A stretch of DNA of 32,533 nucleotides from Nitratifractor sp. (GCA_015488535.1 WFNP01000008.1:1-32533), one strand, 5' to 3'. Counted from the stretch's first letter, positions 17,687-25,432 are shown. Made by a program: numbers and translations. The notes: generated from the sequence alone by a model not told the origin.

Positions 17687-18294
17687 GGGTTATCTCCAAA
17701 TACTGTTTTGAATATTTCTATATGCAGTCTGTCTGCACCCTGTTTTTTAAGAGCGGATAAAAATATTGCATCGGGAAACTCTCGCTTTAAAGCACTTTTT
17801 TCTTTTTGGTTTAATTTATCTATCTTTGTAAATACAGTCAAATACCTCTGATCTGCTCTGATAAATTCGGTGATATATTTCTGCACATCATCATCTATTT
17901 TGGCATGAGGATGTCTGGCATCTCTTAGATGTATAAATAGTCTGATAGCTACTCTGTTTTTTATATACTCTACGAGATTATTTTGCCATACTTCTTTGAG
18001 ACTTTTTGAGACTTTGGCATATCCAAAGCCGGGCAGATCCACAAAACGTATATTAAAATCTCTCTCATCATATCTGTATCTGACATTAAAAAAATTGATT
18101 AATTGTGTTTTGCCTGGAGTAGATGAACTTTTTGCCAAATTTTTTCTGTTTGTCAGTAGATTGATAGTAGAGCTTTTACCTACATTTGAACGCCCCAAAA
18201 AGACTATCTCACTCATACTCTCATCTACCGAATCTCTAATACTCTGTGCCGACTTTTCAAATACGGCATCCAAAACTCTTGGGGTCTGTGTCAT
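17683..18294 (-). CDS. engB: Ribosome biogenesis GTPase EngB/YsxC
   Basis: Cytosolic TrmE-Era-like GTPase needed for large ribosomal subunit assembly. G motifs are visible: G1 GRSNVGKS (34-41), G2 around STPGKTQ, G3 DLPG (86-89), G4 TKID (156-159), G5 SAL (180-182). The 203-residue length is standard. Its start overlaps the lptA stop by four bases and its stop overlaps the argA start, so its translation is probably coupled to both. Confidence 0.95.
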   Translation of the reverse strand: MTQTPRVLDAVFEKSAQSIRDSVDESMSEIVFLGRSNVGKSSTINLLTNRKNLAKSSSTPGKTQLINFFNVRYRYDERDFNIRFVDLPGFGYAKVSKSLKEVWQNNLVEYIKNRVAIRLFIHLRDARHPHAKIDDDVQKYITEFIRADQRYLTVFTKIDKLNQKEKSALKREFPDAIFLSALKKQGADRLHIEIFKTVFGDNP

Positions 18295-18779
18295 TTTTTG
18301 CCTTTTGTGGTATCTTTGATATCTTTCATCTGAAATATAAATTTCACCGGTTGTTTATGATTCAGGCTTTTTGCTTTTGCCTCTTTTTTCAAATTGTCCA
18401 AAAATACTTCATCTCCACTCATCTCTCTACCATTTAACAAATCTTTTATATGTGCGTGTCCCTTGAGCAGATAACTCTCCTGTGCCACTTTGTATATAAG
18501 ATTGTCACACTCGCCTTTTACATGCTGATTTGGTTTGATGATTTCAAATCTGACATGACCTACTGCATGATACTCTTTGGATTTGTTGTTTTTATCCAAA
18601 TATATGACAAATTTGTCAGCATCTACTCTGCTCTTTCCGTTTATGGCGTGGGCGTGTCCTTCAAATATCGCTTTGTTCTCTTGTTCTATATGAGTAAACT
18701 TGTCAGCCGTCACCTCAAGCTGTTCGGCGTGTAATATCCCAAACAGTAATGCAATCATTATCAACAGTTTCATTTTCAT
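18291..18779 (-). CDS. lptA: LPS transport periplasmic protein LptA
   Basis: Periplasmic beta-jellyroll bridge protein that carries LPS from LptC to the outer membrane. It has a signal peptide (residues 1-18, ending LHA) and the OstA-like core: LEVTADKF, AIFEGHAHAINGKSRVDADK, then repeated strand segments such as YLLKGHAHIKD. The length of 162 residues is within family range. It follows lptC after 20 bases and is coupled to engB by a four-base overlap. The adjacency of lptC, lptA and kdsC supports the LPS role. Confidence 0.9.
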   Translation of the reverse strand: MKMKLLIMIALLFGILHAEQLEVTADKFTHIEQENKAIFEGHAHAINGKSRVDADKFVIYLDKNNKSKEYHAVGHVRFEIIKPNQHVKGECDNLIYKVAQESYLLKGHAHIKDLLNGREMSGDEVFLDNLKKEAKAKSLNHKQPVKFIFQMKDIKDTTKGKK

Positions 18780-18799
18780 AAGATTATCCTCTCATTCAT

Positions 18800-19327
18800 T
18801 TAACGACTCTTTAGCTCTTTTGAAGCCATTTGATAGATACCATGCACCTTTTCGGCTCTGCTGAATCCATTTGTTTTGTCATGATAAAAATTTTTTCCTA
18901 CTGCAACCGTATTGTTTCTGTCTGCTCTAAATCTACCCAAGGTATAAAATATTTTTTTGTCAATCAAATAGACAGCTCTGTTTGCCCAGTATTTAGAGTC
19001 ATCATCAGAGAGCATATAGACATCTCCGGTTAGTTCAAAATAATTTTTGCCTCTTGTGGCCTTGGTAGCTCTCAACTCTTTGACACCGGTAGCAGTCAAA
19101 TTTACATCTTTGAAATACCATACCCCTCTGTTTTGATAAGCATATTTTGCTTTCAGGTCATCTAGTCTATCCGTAGCATTTGCTTCCACCAATTCGGCAT
19201 CTGTCAGCTCTATACTGTTACCTTCGACTTTGTCATTGCTTTTTTCTGATTTGATAGTAGTATCCAATGCTATTGATACTGCCACAAGCAATATAGCTAT
19301 AAGTATCAGTTCGAGCTTGCCGACCAT
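18800..19327 (-). CDS. lptC: LPS export inner-membrane protein LptC
   Basis: A 175-residue protein with a single N-terminal membrane anchor (about 4-22) and a periplasmic OstA-like domain, seen as YQNRGVWYFKDVNLTA, a ELTGDVYMLSDD strand pair and YWANRAVYLI. It receives LPS from the LptBFG transporter and passes it to LptA. Sequence conservation in this family is low; the call rests on topology, strand pattern and its place between kdsC and lptA. Its start lies 22 bases inside the kdsC end, so coupling is likely. Confidence 0.85.
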   Translation of the reverse strand: MVGKLELILIAILLVAVSIALDTTIKSEKSNDKVEGNSIELTDAELVEANATDRLDDLKAKYAYQNRGVWYFKDVNLTATGVKELRATKATRGKNYFELTGDVYMLSDDDSKYWANRAVYLIDKKIFYTLGRFRADRNNTVAVGKNFYHDKTNGFSRAEKVHGIYQMASKELKSR

Positions 19328-19815
19328 AATTTACGCATCTCCTCACTCAAGCCCTCTGTATCAATAAGTATATCTATCATCTCTCTGACTGCTCCAGAGC
19401 CACCTTTTGATGATAATTTATAATCAGCAATATATTTGACAGCATCCACAGCATCTGCAGGTGCAAATGTAAGCCCCGCTATTCGCATCATCTCATAATC
19501 ATTCCAATCATCACCTATGACAGCTATCTGAGTCATACTCAATTTGCATATATCGGCTATCTCAAACAGTGCTTCTACTTTATTTTTGACTCCCTGCCTG
19601 ATATAGTCTATCTTTAACTCTTTGGCTCTTCGTTGGACAATTGCAGAATCTCTACCGGTAATAATGGCAGATTTTCTACCCAGTCTTCCCCAGCTTCTGA
19701 TTCCAAGTCCATCTTTTACATTAAATGCTTTCATCTCTTCGCCACTCTCGCCATATATAATAGAGCCGTCAGTCATTGTGCCATCTACATCCATGACAAT
19801 CAATTCAATACTCAT
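19306..19815 (-). CDS. kdsC: 3-deoxy-D-manno-octulosonate 8-phosphate phosphatase (KdsC)
   Basis: HAD-family phosphatase that releases phosphate from Kdo-8-phosphate for LPS inner-core synthesis. Motif I is MDVDGTMTDG with nucleophile D9 and D11. Motif II is near IITGRDS, and the C-terminal acidic motif is GDDWND (101-106). The 169-residue length without a cap domain fits the tetrameric KdsC type. Its start overlaps the hisB stop by four bases. Confidence 0.93.
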   Translation of the reverse strand: MSIELIVMDVDGTMTDGSIIYGESGEEMKAFNVKDGLGIRSWGRLGRKSAIITGRDSAIVQRRAKELKIDYIRQGVKNKVEALFEIADICKLSMTQIAVIGDDWNDYEMMRIAGLTFAPADAVDAVKYIADYKLSSKGGSGAVREMIDILIDTEGLSEEMRKLWSASSN

Positions 19816-20384
19816 AATACCCCCTTTGTGCTTGGAATACCAGCTCTGTCATTAGGAGTCAATGCTCTTCTTAGTGCCACTGCCAATGCTTTGAAAGATG
19901 CTTCGGCTATATGGTGTCTGTTTTTTCCTCTATTGCATACTATATGCATAGTCATTGGCATATTAAATGCAAAAGCTCTAAAAAACTCCTCTACAAGCTC
20001 CGCATCAAAATCCCCAATTTTGCCATCTAATGGTAAATCATAATATAAATATGCTCTATTACTTAAATCTATATCACAGCTCACACTGGCTTCATCCATC
20101 ACTACCGTAGCATTTCCATATCTCTCTATGCCTTTGACCGGATAGATAGCTTTTCCAAATATCTGTCCCAATACAATGGCAGTATCCTCTACACTATGGT
20201 GCATATCTATATGCAAATCACCTTTGCATTTGATATTGATATCTGTCCACGAGTGACGACATAGAGCCTCCAACATATGGTCAAAGAAGCCTATTCCTGT
20301 ATCTATATCGCTATCTCCACTCCCATATATCTCCAAGCCCACTATTATATCTGTCTCTTTTGTTTTTCTTGCCAATTTAAGCAT
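19812..20384 (-). CDS. hisB: Imidazoleglycerol-phosphate dehydratase
   Basis: Sixth step of histidine synthesis, converting imidazole glycerol phosphate to imidazole acetol phosphate with Mn2+. Metal-binding motifs are clear: DHM (35-37), HHSVED (62-67) and HHIAE (157-161). At 190 residues this is the monofunctional form, without the fused phosphatase found in enterobacteria. It lies 15 bases after rlpA and overlaps kdsC by four bases, so histidine synthesis is cotranscribed with LPS genes. Confidence 0.97.
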   Translation of the reverse strand: MLKLARKTKETDIIVGLEIYGSGDSDIDTGIGFFDHMLEALCRHSWTDINIKCKGDLHIDMHHSVEDTAIVLGQIFGKAIYPVKGIERYGNATVVMDEASVSCDIDLSNRAYLYYDLPLDGKIGDFDAELVEEFFRAFAFNMPMTMHIVCNRGKNRHHIAEASFKALAVALRRALTPNDRAGIPSTKGVL

Positions 20385-20399
20385 ATATAATTCCTTTTC

Positions 20400-21164
20400 T
20401 TATTCAGGGCGGATAATAAATCCACCTTCAACTGGGACTTTATCTATAAAGTCTCTAGCCTCCTCTTCGGTATCAAATCCTTTTACCCATACTCTATATA
20501 GAGGTGCACCACCTTCGTTAAATTGGCGAATAATAACATTTTTAGGCGGACATACTAAAGAGGCATATTTTCTCTTGTAAATCTCAGCACCCTCTATGTG
20601 TCTAAATGCACCAACTTGCACTGCAAAATTTGTAAGTCTAACTTTTGGAAGAGATTTACCTCTTTCTTTAGCTAAATCATAAACTTTACCAGCAAATCCA
20701 ACCACAGTGAGTTTTACTCTAGCTGTGCCTTTTTTATCTATGCCTATCTTTTTACCTGCTGCATAAGAGCAGTCAAGTATTCTGCTTTTTACAAACGGAC
20801 CTCTGTCATTGATACGCACAATAGCACTTTTGCCATTTTCAAGATTTTCGACTTTGACCATAGTATCCATAGGCCATGTTTTGTGAGCAGCAGTCATACC
20901 ATACATATTATATCTCTCACCGCTACTAGTCATTTTGCCATGAAAATTGGGTCCATACCAGCTCGATACACCTCGCATGGTATCCCCTACTCTTACATAT
21001 GTAGGCTGATATGTTTTGCCCCTGACTGTATAGCACCTCATCGTAGCTGCACGCCTGGCATCACTGGTATATCCTCTGTAGTGAGGCTCTTTTTTACTAG
21101 AACACCCTGCAACAAATAATACAAACAATAATATTAGTGTCATAAAATAATAAATCTTTTTCAT
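20400..21164 (-). CDS. rlpA: RlpA-like septal lipoprotein (DPBB and SPOR domains)
   Basis: A 254-residue lipoprotein with lipobox VAGC (C21). The double-psi beta-barrel (about 64-160) carries VSSWYG, SSGERYNMYGMTAAH and RINDRGPF. The C-terminal SPOR domain (about 183-254) begins NFAVQVGAF and should bind denuded glycan at division sites. RlpA proteins are lytic transglycosylases or septal ring proteins. E83, H94 and D120 match positions expected for the active site, but the position three after E83 is Asn (N86), where an Asp is expected from studied enzymes. No Shine-Dalgarno is present; a TATAAT lies exactly six bases before ATG. It heads the operon running to mrdA. Confidence 0.9.
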   Translation of the reverse strand: MKKIYYFMTLILLFVLFVAGCSSKKEPHYRGYTSDARRAATMRCYTVRGKTYQPTYVRVGDTMRGVSSWYGPNFHGKMTSSGERYNMYGMTAAHKTWPMDTMVKVENLENGKSAIVRINDRGPFVKSRILDCSYAAGKKIGIDKKGTARVKLTVVGFAGKVYDLAKERGKSLPKVRLTNFAVQVGAFRHIEGAEIYKRKYASLVCPPKNVIIRQFNEGGAPLYRVWVKGFDTEEEARDFIDKVPVEGGFIIRPE

Positions 21165-21519
21165 AATTAAATTATAGCTAAAGTGGTGTAATTACTATTT
21201 AATAATTGACTTGCATACAAAAAATATATTGAACAACATAGCATATGAGGAAGAATTTAAACTCTATATTTTAGATACAGAACTTTAGTCCTATATCTAA
21301 AGTAAATTGCATTAAATCAATGAGAGTATTGTTTAAGCCACAAAATACGAAAACACTAATTTTGATATATAAGTAATCAAAGCAAATAACCAATTAGTCA
21401 TAGCATTAACTTAATTTTGTGCCTTGTATATATTAATTACCATTTTTTTTAATTATTTCTAAAGTTTTTTCATAAAATCATCTATTTCTACGCTTGGATA
21501 AGTCTTTAATAACAATTTT
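21165..21519. other. AT-rich intergenic region with possible gene remnants
   Basis: This 355-base gap between rlpA and the DUF350 gene holds no complete gene I can support. It contains the rlpA -10. It also has an 8-bp inverted repeat (21270-21277 with 21294-21301). Two short coding-like open stretches end in stops: + strand 21178-21288, ending YEEEFKLYILDTEL, and - strand just after the DUF350 stop, containing TYPSVEIDDFMKKL. Both could be 3' ends of decayed genes or chance in AT-rich DNA. Confidence 0.4.
21171..21176 (-). promoter_or_regulatory. TATAAT -10 six bases before rlpA ATG (predicted leaderless)
   Basis: A perfect TATAAT on the - strand, separated from the rlpA ATG by six bases. 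With usual -10 geometry transcription would begin at or within a base or two of the ATG. There is no Shine-Dalgarno and no good -35. Confidence 0.55.
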
Positions 21520-21732
21520 TCAGTGTATTGCTGAAGCTACAATTATCCCCATTGCTATTACCATTGAAGCTACCACTATAGCTACGGCATTATTACCCTC
21601 TTGAACTACTTTTTTAGTCACTGAAAATGGAGTGATTTTTTCTACCACATACATTGCTACAATAAAAAGAATAAATCCCAACACACTATATACAACCGTA
21701 GATACCAAATACTGTAAACCCAACTCACTCAT
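21520..21732 (-). CDS. DUF350 membrane protein
   Basis: A 70-residue inner-membrane protein with two membrane helices (about 9-30 and 46-68) and the family pattern GNNAVAIVVASMVIAMGIIVASA at the second helix. The biochemical role of DUF350 is not known; members often lie with DUF4178 genes in putative membrane-maintenance operons, as here. An AGGAGG site precedes ATG by six bases. It is the last gene of the cassette starting at 23778, 40 bases after the 54-aa secreted protein gene. Confidence 0.87.
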   Translation of the reverse strand: MSELGLQYLVSTVVYSVLGFILFIVAMYVVEKITPFSVTKKVVQEGNNAVAIVVASMVIAMGIIVASAIH

Positions 21733-21772
21733 CTTTTACCTCCTGTAATTTGTTTAAATTATACTACTAATA

Positions 21773-21937
21773 TCATTTTCCATAACTATAACCTCCTCTT
21801 GAGTGGGAACTGCCTACACTGCCACCTCTTATACTGGTATATGATTCTCTGCTTTGAGGTGTGCCACTATCATGCAGTGTCATATATCCGGCCCAAATTG
21901 TAGCTACTGTATAAAAAAGAAGTATTGCTATCTTCAT
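21773..21937 (-). CDS. Small secreted Gly/Ser-rich protein (54 aa)
   Basis: This short frame lies between the larger DUF4178 gene and the DUF350 gene on the same strand. Residues 1-17 are a signal peptide or membrane anchor (MKIAILLFYTVATIWAG). The remainder is polar and rich in Ser, Gly and Tyr, ending RGGSVGSSHSRGGYSYGK. GAGG lies eight bases before ATG, and the start is three bases after the preceding stop, so coupling is likely. I recognise no family. The gene position, ribosome binding site, signal-like start and non-random composition support it as real. Confidence 0.7.
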   Translation of the reverse strand: MKIAILLFYTVATIWAGYMTLHDSGTPQSRESYTSIRGGSVGSSHSRGGYSYGK

Positions 21938-21940
21938 CTT

Positions 21941-23170
21941 CTAATCCTCATCATCACTATCTCCCCATAAAACTCCCTTATTCTTGAGATAAGCAAAAGG
22001 ATAAGCCAACATTCCTAACAAAGACAAAACAGCAAGAATGATAAAATATCTGCTTCTCAATACTCCATCTATAAGCTCCAACTTAATCAAATCTCCCCTT
22101 TTATATCCGGCAACTACTATATTTAATATATACTTCCCACTCTTTTTGACGGGAATATATATATCTTCTACTCTGCTTCCTTCAGTCCAATACTCCCCAT
22201 CATCATATCCGTGATAATAGGATATCTCAAAACTCTTTTGATATACAATATTTTTACTGCTGTCATACAAACTCAATGAAAAATCTCTATATGTATTATT
22301 TAAAGTAGTAGTTATATATACTTCTGTCAAATATGGAGCTGTTTTAGATATTGTTATCTCTTTTTGATAATTTGCTGACTTGATATAATCATACAGTATC
22401 AAATTGCCTGATGCTTTTGTATGCAACATATATATTGCAATTATTGAAATAATAAAAAATACAAAAGCTACTTTGCTGATATATGATGCCATAGGAGCTT
22501 TAAAAGGCTTTAAAGCATTAAATCCTTCCTCTTTTGGGGTGCCTTTGATACCGAAACTTTCATATATATCTTTTGATGGAATATACTCCATCTTGTAATA
22601 CTCTATCTCATCTTCGCTATGCTCATAAGCTATGCCATATGGAGGTGAAATAGCCTCTATGCTGTATATACTATCTCCTTGTTTGGCTAAATATGTCAGT
22701 GAGCCTCCGGCACTGACTACATATGAGCGATACCCCTCATATACTCTGTATTTCCTGCCTTCAAATTTGAAACTGTCACCTTTGTCCATCTGCCAGATTT
22801 TTGCTACCGGAGTTTTTCTTATACGGCGAGAGAATACAAAAACTCCATTTTCATAGGTAAGCCAGGCATAACCATATATAGGAGAGTGAAGAGCAAAATC
22901 TATCCACTCAGCCACTCTACTTTTTGGTGATGAGGCATATCCGACATATCCTATTACAGTAAATTTGATATGATTGATATCCCCTTGCATTCCAAGCTCA
23001 AGAGGAAATAGTTTAGAGGTGCTTTTTCTAAATTTGGAAACTATTTTATAATCATCAGTCAAATCAATTACACTGCCACAATACTCACAGACAACACTTT
23101 GGATATTTCTACCGCCAAGCACATTTAGAGGAGCTCCGCAGTTTGGACACTTGATAGTAAAGTGCTTCAT
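21941..23170 (-). CDS. DUF4178 protein with zinc ribbon and two membrane helices
   Basis: A 409-residue protein. A zinc ribbon opens it (C8, C11, C28, C31), followed by a DUF4178-like beta domain (about 60-190; FTVIGYVGY, EYLYEN-type strands such as YAWLTYENGVFVFSR). Next come membrane helix 232-250, an extracytoplasmic beta-rich region (about 260-370) and membrane helix 374-394 with an acidic tail. The function is unknown; the layout suggests a cytosolic sensor or adaptor linked to an outside domain. Its ATG overlaps the stop of the smaller DUF4178 gene by four bases. It is cotranscribed with the 54-aa secreted protein and DUF350. Confidence 0.8.
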   Translation of the reverse strand: MKHFTIKCPNCGAPLNVLGGRNIQSVVCEYCGSVIDLTDDYKIVSKFRKSTSKLFPLELGMQGDINHIKFTVIGYVGYASSPKSRVAEWIDFALHSPIYGYAWLTYENGVFVFSRRIRKTPVAKIWQMDKGDSFKFEGRKYRVYEGYRSYVVSAGGSLTYLAKQGDSIYSIEAISPPYGIAYEHSEDEIEYYKMEYIPSKDIYESFGIKGTPKEEGFNALKPFKAPMASYISKVAFVFFIISIIAIYMLHTKASGNLILYDYIKSANYQKEITISKTAPYLTEVYITTTLNNTYRDFSLSLYDSSKNIVYQKSFEISYYHGYDDGEYWTEGSRVEDIYIPVKKSGKYILNIVVAGYKRGDLIKLELIDGVLRSRYFIILAVLSLLGMLAYPFAYLKNKGVLWGDSDDED

Positions 23171-23778
23171 CTTTTTACCCTTATCTCATAAGGGTCTATC
23201 CATTTGCCACTATATAGATATGCCCCCTCTTCATCAAACTCTACTGTCATCATAGAGCCGTCACTTCTACTTAGATGAGCATATTTGTATTTTTTTCCAG
23301 GAAGTATAAGCTCAGGTATCTCCCCTTCAAAGCCTTCGCACTCACTTTCACCAACTTCTGTAACAATCCACTCGCCAAACTCTTTACCAAGAGTAAAATC
23401 ATCTGGATTTTTGGTAGATAGTGAGTAATCTATCTGCTTTTCCAGAATATAATCTCCGTCATCCACACTTATCCAGTATCCTCCTTTGCCAGATATACAC
23501 CACCACTCATCCCATGCATATATACCGGTTTTATATCGTATATGCCCAACAGGGGTATATTCAACACCCTCTATCTCTATAGGAATTTGCAAGCTCAAAA
23601 GTGAAGGCTCATCACTAAGCACTGATGATTTACCCATCACTTTGACAGCATCATCTTCCAAAAATACATTGGAGCCACACGATGGACATCTGATTAGTTT
23701 GCTATATTTAAAATATATCGGCAATGGATACCCACATGATGGGCATTGGAATTTTTTATCACTGTTTAAGTTGTTCAT
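23167..23778 (-). CDS. DUF4178 protein with N-terminal zinc ribbon
   Basis: A 203-residue soluble protein. The zinc ribbon has C12, C15, C31 and C34 (CPSCG twice). The following domain resembles DUF4178: PIEIEGVEYTPVGHIRYK, WDEWWCISGKGGYWISVDDGDY, then a KYAHLSRSDGSMMTVEFDEEG strand group. It is a paralogue of the next gene, without membrane helices. It leads the cassette. There is no Shine-Dalgarno; TATAAT sits six bases before ATG, as in rlpA. The function is not known. Confidence 0.8.
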   Translation of the reverse strand: MNNLNSDKKFQCPSCGYPLPIYFKYSKLIRCPSCGSNVFLEDDAVKVMGKSSVLSDEPSLLSLQIPIEIEGVEYTPVGHIRYKTGIYAWDEWWCISGKGGYWISVDDGDYILEKQIDYSLSTKNPDDFTLGKEFGEWIVTEVGESECEGFEGEIPELILPGKKYKYAHLSRSDGSMMTVEFDEEGAYLYSGKWIDPYEIRVKR

Positions 23779-23784
23779 AAATTC

Positions 23785-23790
23785 ATTATA
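23785..23790 (-). promoter_or_regulatory. TATAAT -10 six bases before the DUF4178 gene (predicted leaderless)
   Basis: A perfect TATAAT on the - strand, six bases before the ATG at 23778, with a -35-like TTTAGA 17 bases further upstream. The geometry is the same as at rlpA and predicts transcription starting at the ATG. Confidence 0.6.
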
Positions 23791-23825
23791 CGAATTTATA
23801 ATTAAAATCTAAATTAAAAATATAT

Positions 23826-24620
23826 TTATTTTTTACTCTGTAACCAATCAGATATCTGTATCAGTGAAAAAGTAACTAAAAATATCATTAGTCCCGGAAA
23901 GAAGCTAACCCACCAGGCTATCTCCATCACACCCTTGCCGTCACTCAATATGCTACCCCAGCTCATATCCGGTGGTGTAATACCAAGCCCCAGATAGCTA
24001 AGCCCACTCTCAGCCAGTATTGCACCACTGACACCAAAAGTAAAACTTACAAAAAATATCGGAGCAAGAAGCGGTAAAAAGTATTTAAATATAATCACTT
24101 TTGTAGGCACTTTGGCAATTTTTAAAATCTTGATATATGGTTGAGAAGCTATTTTATAACTCTCTGCTCTAAGAAGCCTCGCTGTCCCCATCCAGCCTGT
24201 AATTGATATAACAAAAATCAAAATCAAAGATGAAGCTGAAATATAACTGACCAGTGCTAGTAGCAGGAAAAAAGTAGGGAATGTCAAAAACAGATCTACA
24301 ATAAAAACAAAACTCTTATCCCACCACCCCCTAAAATACCCGGCAGTAGCACCCATTACAAGACCTATCAAAGAAGCAAGTACCGCTGAGCCTACACCGA
24401 TAGCCAAAGAGAGCCTACCTCCCTGCATCACACGAGAGAGCATATCTCTACCCAGTCTGTCACACCCCATTGGATGCTCAAGTGTTGGTGGAGCAAGGAT
24501 TAAATCTTTGTGAAACTCATAGGGTGAAATATCATAAATAAATGGTCCAAAATAAGAGAATAAAAATATAAAAATCAATATAAATATACTTATATACGGC
24601 ACTCTATTTTGTAATTTCAC
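23826..24620 (-). CDS. Oligopeptide-type ABC transporter permease (OppC/DppC family)
   Basis: A 264-residue inner-membrane permease with about six helices. Family features: N-terminal APPTLEHPMGCDRLGRDMLSRV (39-60) and the C-terminal SGLSYLGLGITPPDMSWG. These are typical of the C-type permease for peptides or nickel. The EAA loop that contacts the ATPase is weak: in YIKILKIAKVPTKVIIFKYF the usual Ala-Ala and Gly are absent. No partner permease, ATPase or binding protein is in the window. Translation starts at GTG after AAGGA; the repeat element of 24632-24750 lies directly upstream of that site. Confidence 0.88.
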   Translation of the reverse strand: MKLQNRVPYISIFILIFIFLFSYFGPFIYDISPYEFHKDLILAPPTLEHPMGCDRLGRDMLSRVMQGGRLSLAIGVGSAVLASLIGLVMGATAGYFRGWWDKSFVFIVDLFLTFPTFFLLLALVSYISASSLILIFVISITGWMGTARLLRAESYKIASQPYIKILKIAKVPTKVIIFKYFLPLLAPIFFVSFTFGVSGAILAESGLSYLGLGITPPDMSWGSILSDGKGVMEIAWWVSFFPGLMIFLVTFSLIQISDWLQSKK

Positions 24621-24631
24621 CTAATAATCCT

Positions 24632-24750
24632 TGAATTTAGTGTATTGGTATATTAGTATATTGGTTATTAGTTGTATGCTATAATATAGCTTTTATATAT
24701 ACTACAATAACCAATAACCAATAACCAATAACCAATAACCAATAACCAAT
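24632..24750. repeat. Heptamer-bearing repeat element, copy A
   Basis: Left part: TGAATTTAG, then TGTATTGGTATATT and TATTGGTTATTAG. Spacer: TA-rich with TATAAT on +. Right part: 6.6 direct copies of CAATAAC (24705-24750). The left TATTGGTTAT is the reverse complement of the right-hand unit, so either strand can fold into a hairpin with variable register. It matches copy B (29186-29284) over its whole length except for an extra segment of about ten bases. It fills the gap from the rsmD end to the oppC-like ribosome binding site. Confidence 0.88.
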
Positions 24751-24751
24751 T

Positions 24752-25372
24752 TTATCTATAATACGATAACGAACTCTTCCCGAACTTCTTTCTCTTTTGC
24801 AGTTCAAAATCGCCGATTTTATCCGGCATATCTATAGCTGTCATATGCTCTATAATTACTGCTTCACAACTGCCAGGCTCAATACCCTCTATCAAAGATA
24901 CTGTTTTGTCATATATATCATCCATACCTTCTCTTATAGAAAACGGCGGGTCAAAGTAGTAATATACCCTCTCACTCTCCTTTGAGACCATGGCAGCAAT
25001 TTTGGGAAACTCATCAAAACTGTCACCGAGAATAGGCGTGATTTTATCCTCTGCCAATCTCTCTATATTGCCTTTTAGGATATCAAATACATCTTTGTTT
25101 CTCTCTATACACCATGCGTGAGATGCTCCTCTACTTACTGCTTCTAAGGCAATAGATCCGCTTCCGGCAAAGACCTCTATAAAATCTGCACCGATAATAT
25201 CATACTGTAGTGTATTAAAAAGAGATTCCCTCAGAATAGATTTTGAGCTTCGTGTAGTATTGACACTAGGTATTTCTATCATCTTGCCTTTTAAAGCACC
25301 CCCGATAACAGGCACTTTATGGCACTTCATGGCTTTTCTTTTTCTTCTTGGTTTAGATTCACTTCTCAACAA
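24752..25372 (-). CDS. rsmD: 16S rRNA (guanine966-N2)-methyltransferase RsmD
   Basis: SAM-dependent methyltransferase that modifies G966 of 16S rRNA in assembled small subunits. Motifs: IIGG-like VIGGALKGK (22-30), FAGSGS (68-73) for SAM binding, and DPPF (141-144) as catalytic motif IV. The call gives 206 residues from TTG at 25372, with AAGGA upstream. A basic extension of about 15 residues precedes the usual start of the domain, and M15 is an alternative start. It lies 60 bases after alaS, probably in one unit with it. Confidence 0.9.
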   Translation of the reverse strand: MLRSESKPRRKRKAMKCHKVPVIGGALKGKMIEIPSVNTTRSSKSILRESLFNTLQYDIIGADFIEVFAGSGSIALEAVSRGASHAWCIERNKDVFDILKGNIERLAEDKITPILGDSFDEFPKIAAMVSKESERVYYYFDPPFSIREGMDDIYDKTVSLIEGIEPGSCEAVIIEHMTAIDMPDKIGDFELQKRKKFGKSSLSYYR

Positions 25373-25432
25373 TATATCCTTAATTTAAATATCTCAATGA
25401 TGAGGGATTTCCCCTCATCTAATCAGCAATCA

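Noticed and set aside
21333-21401. 22-aa hydrophobic peptide on - in the rlpA-DUF350 gap, type I toxin-like
   Set aside because: It has no ribosome binding site, and no antisense RNA promoter can be argued; short hydrophobic frames are common by chance in AT-rich DNA.
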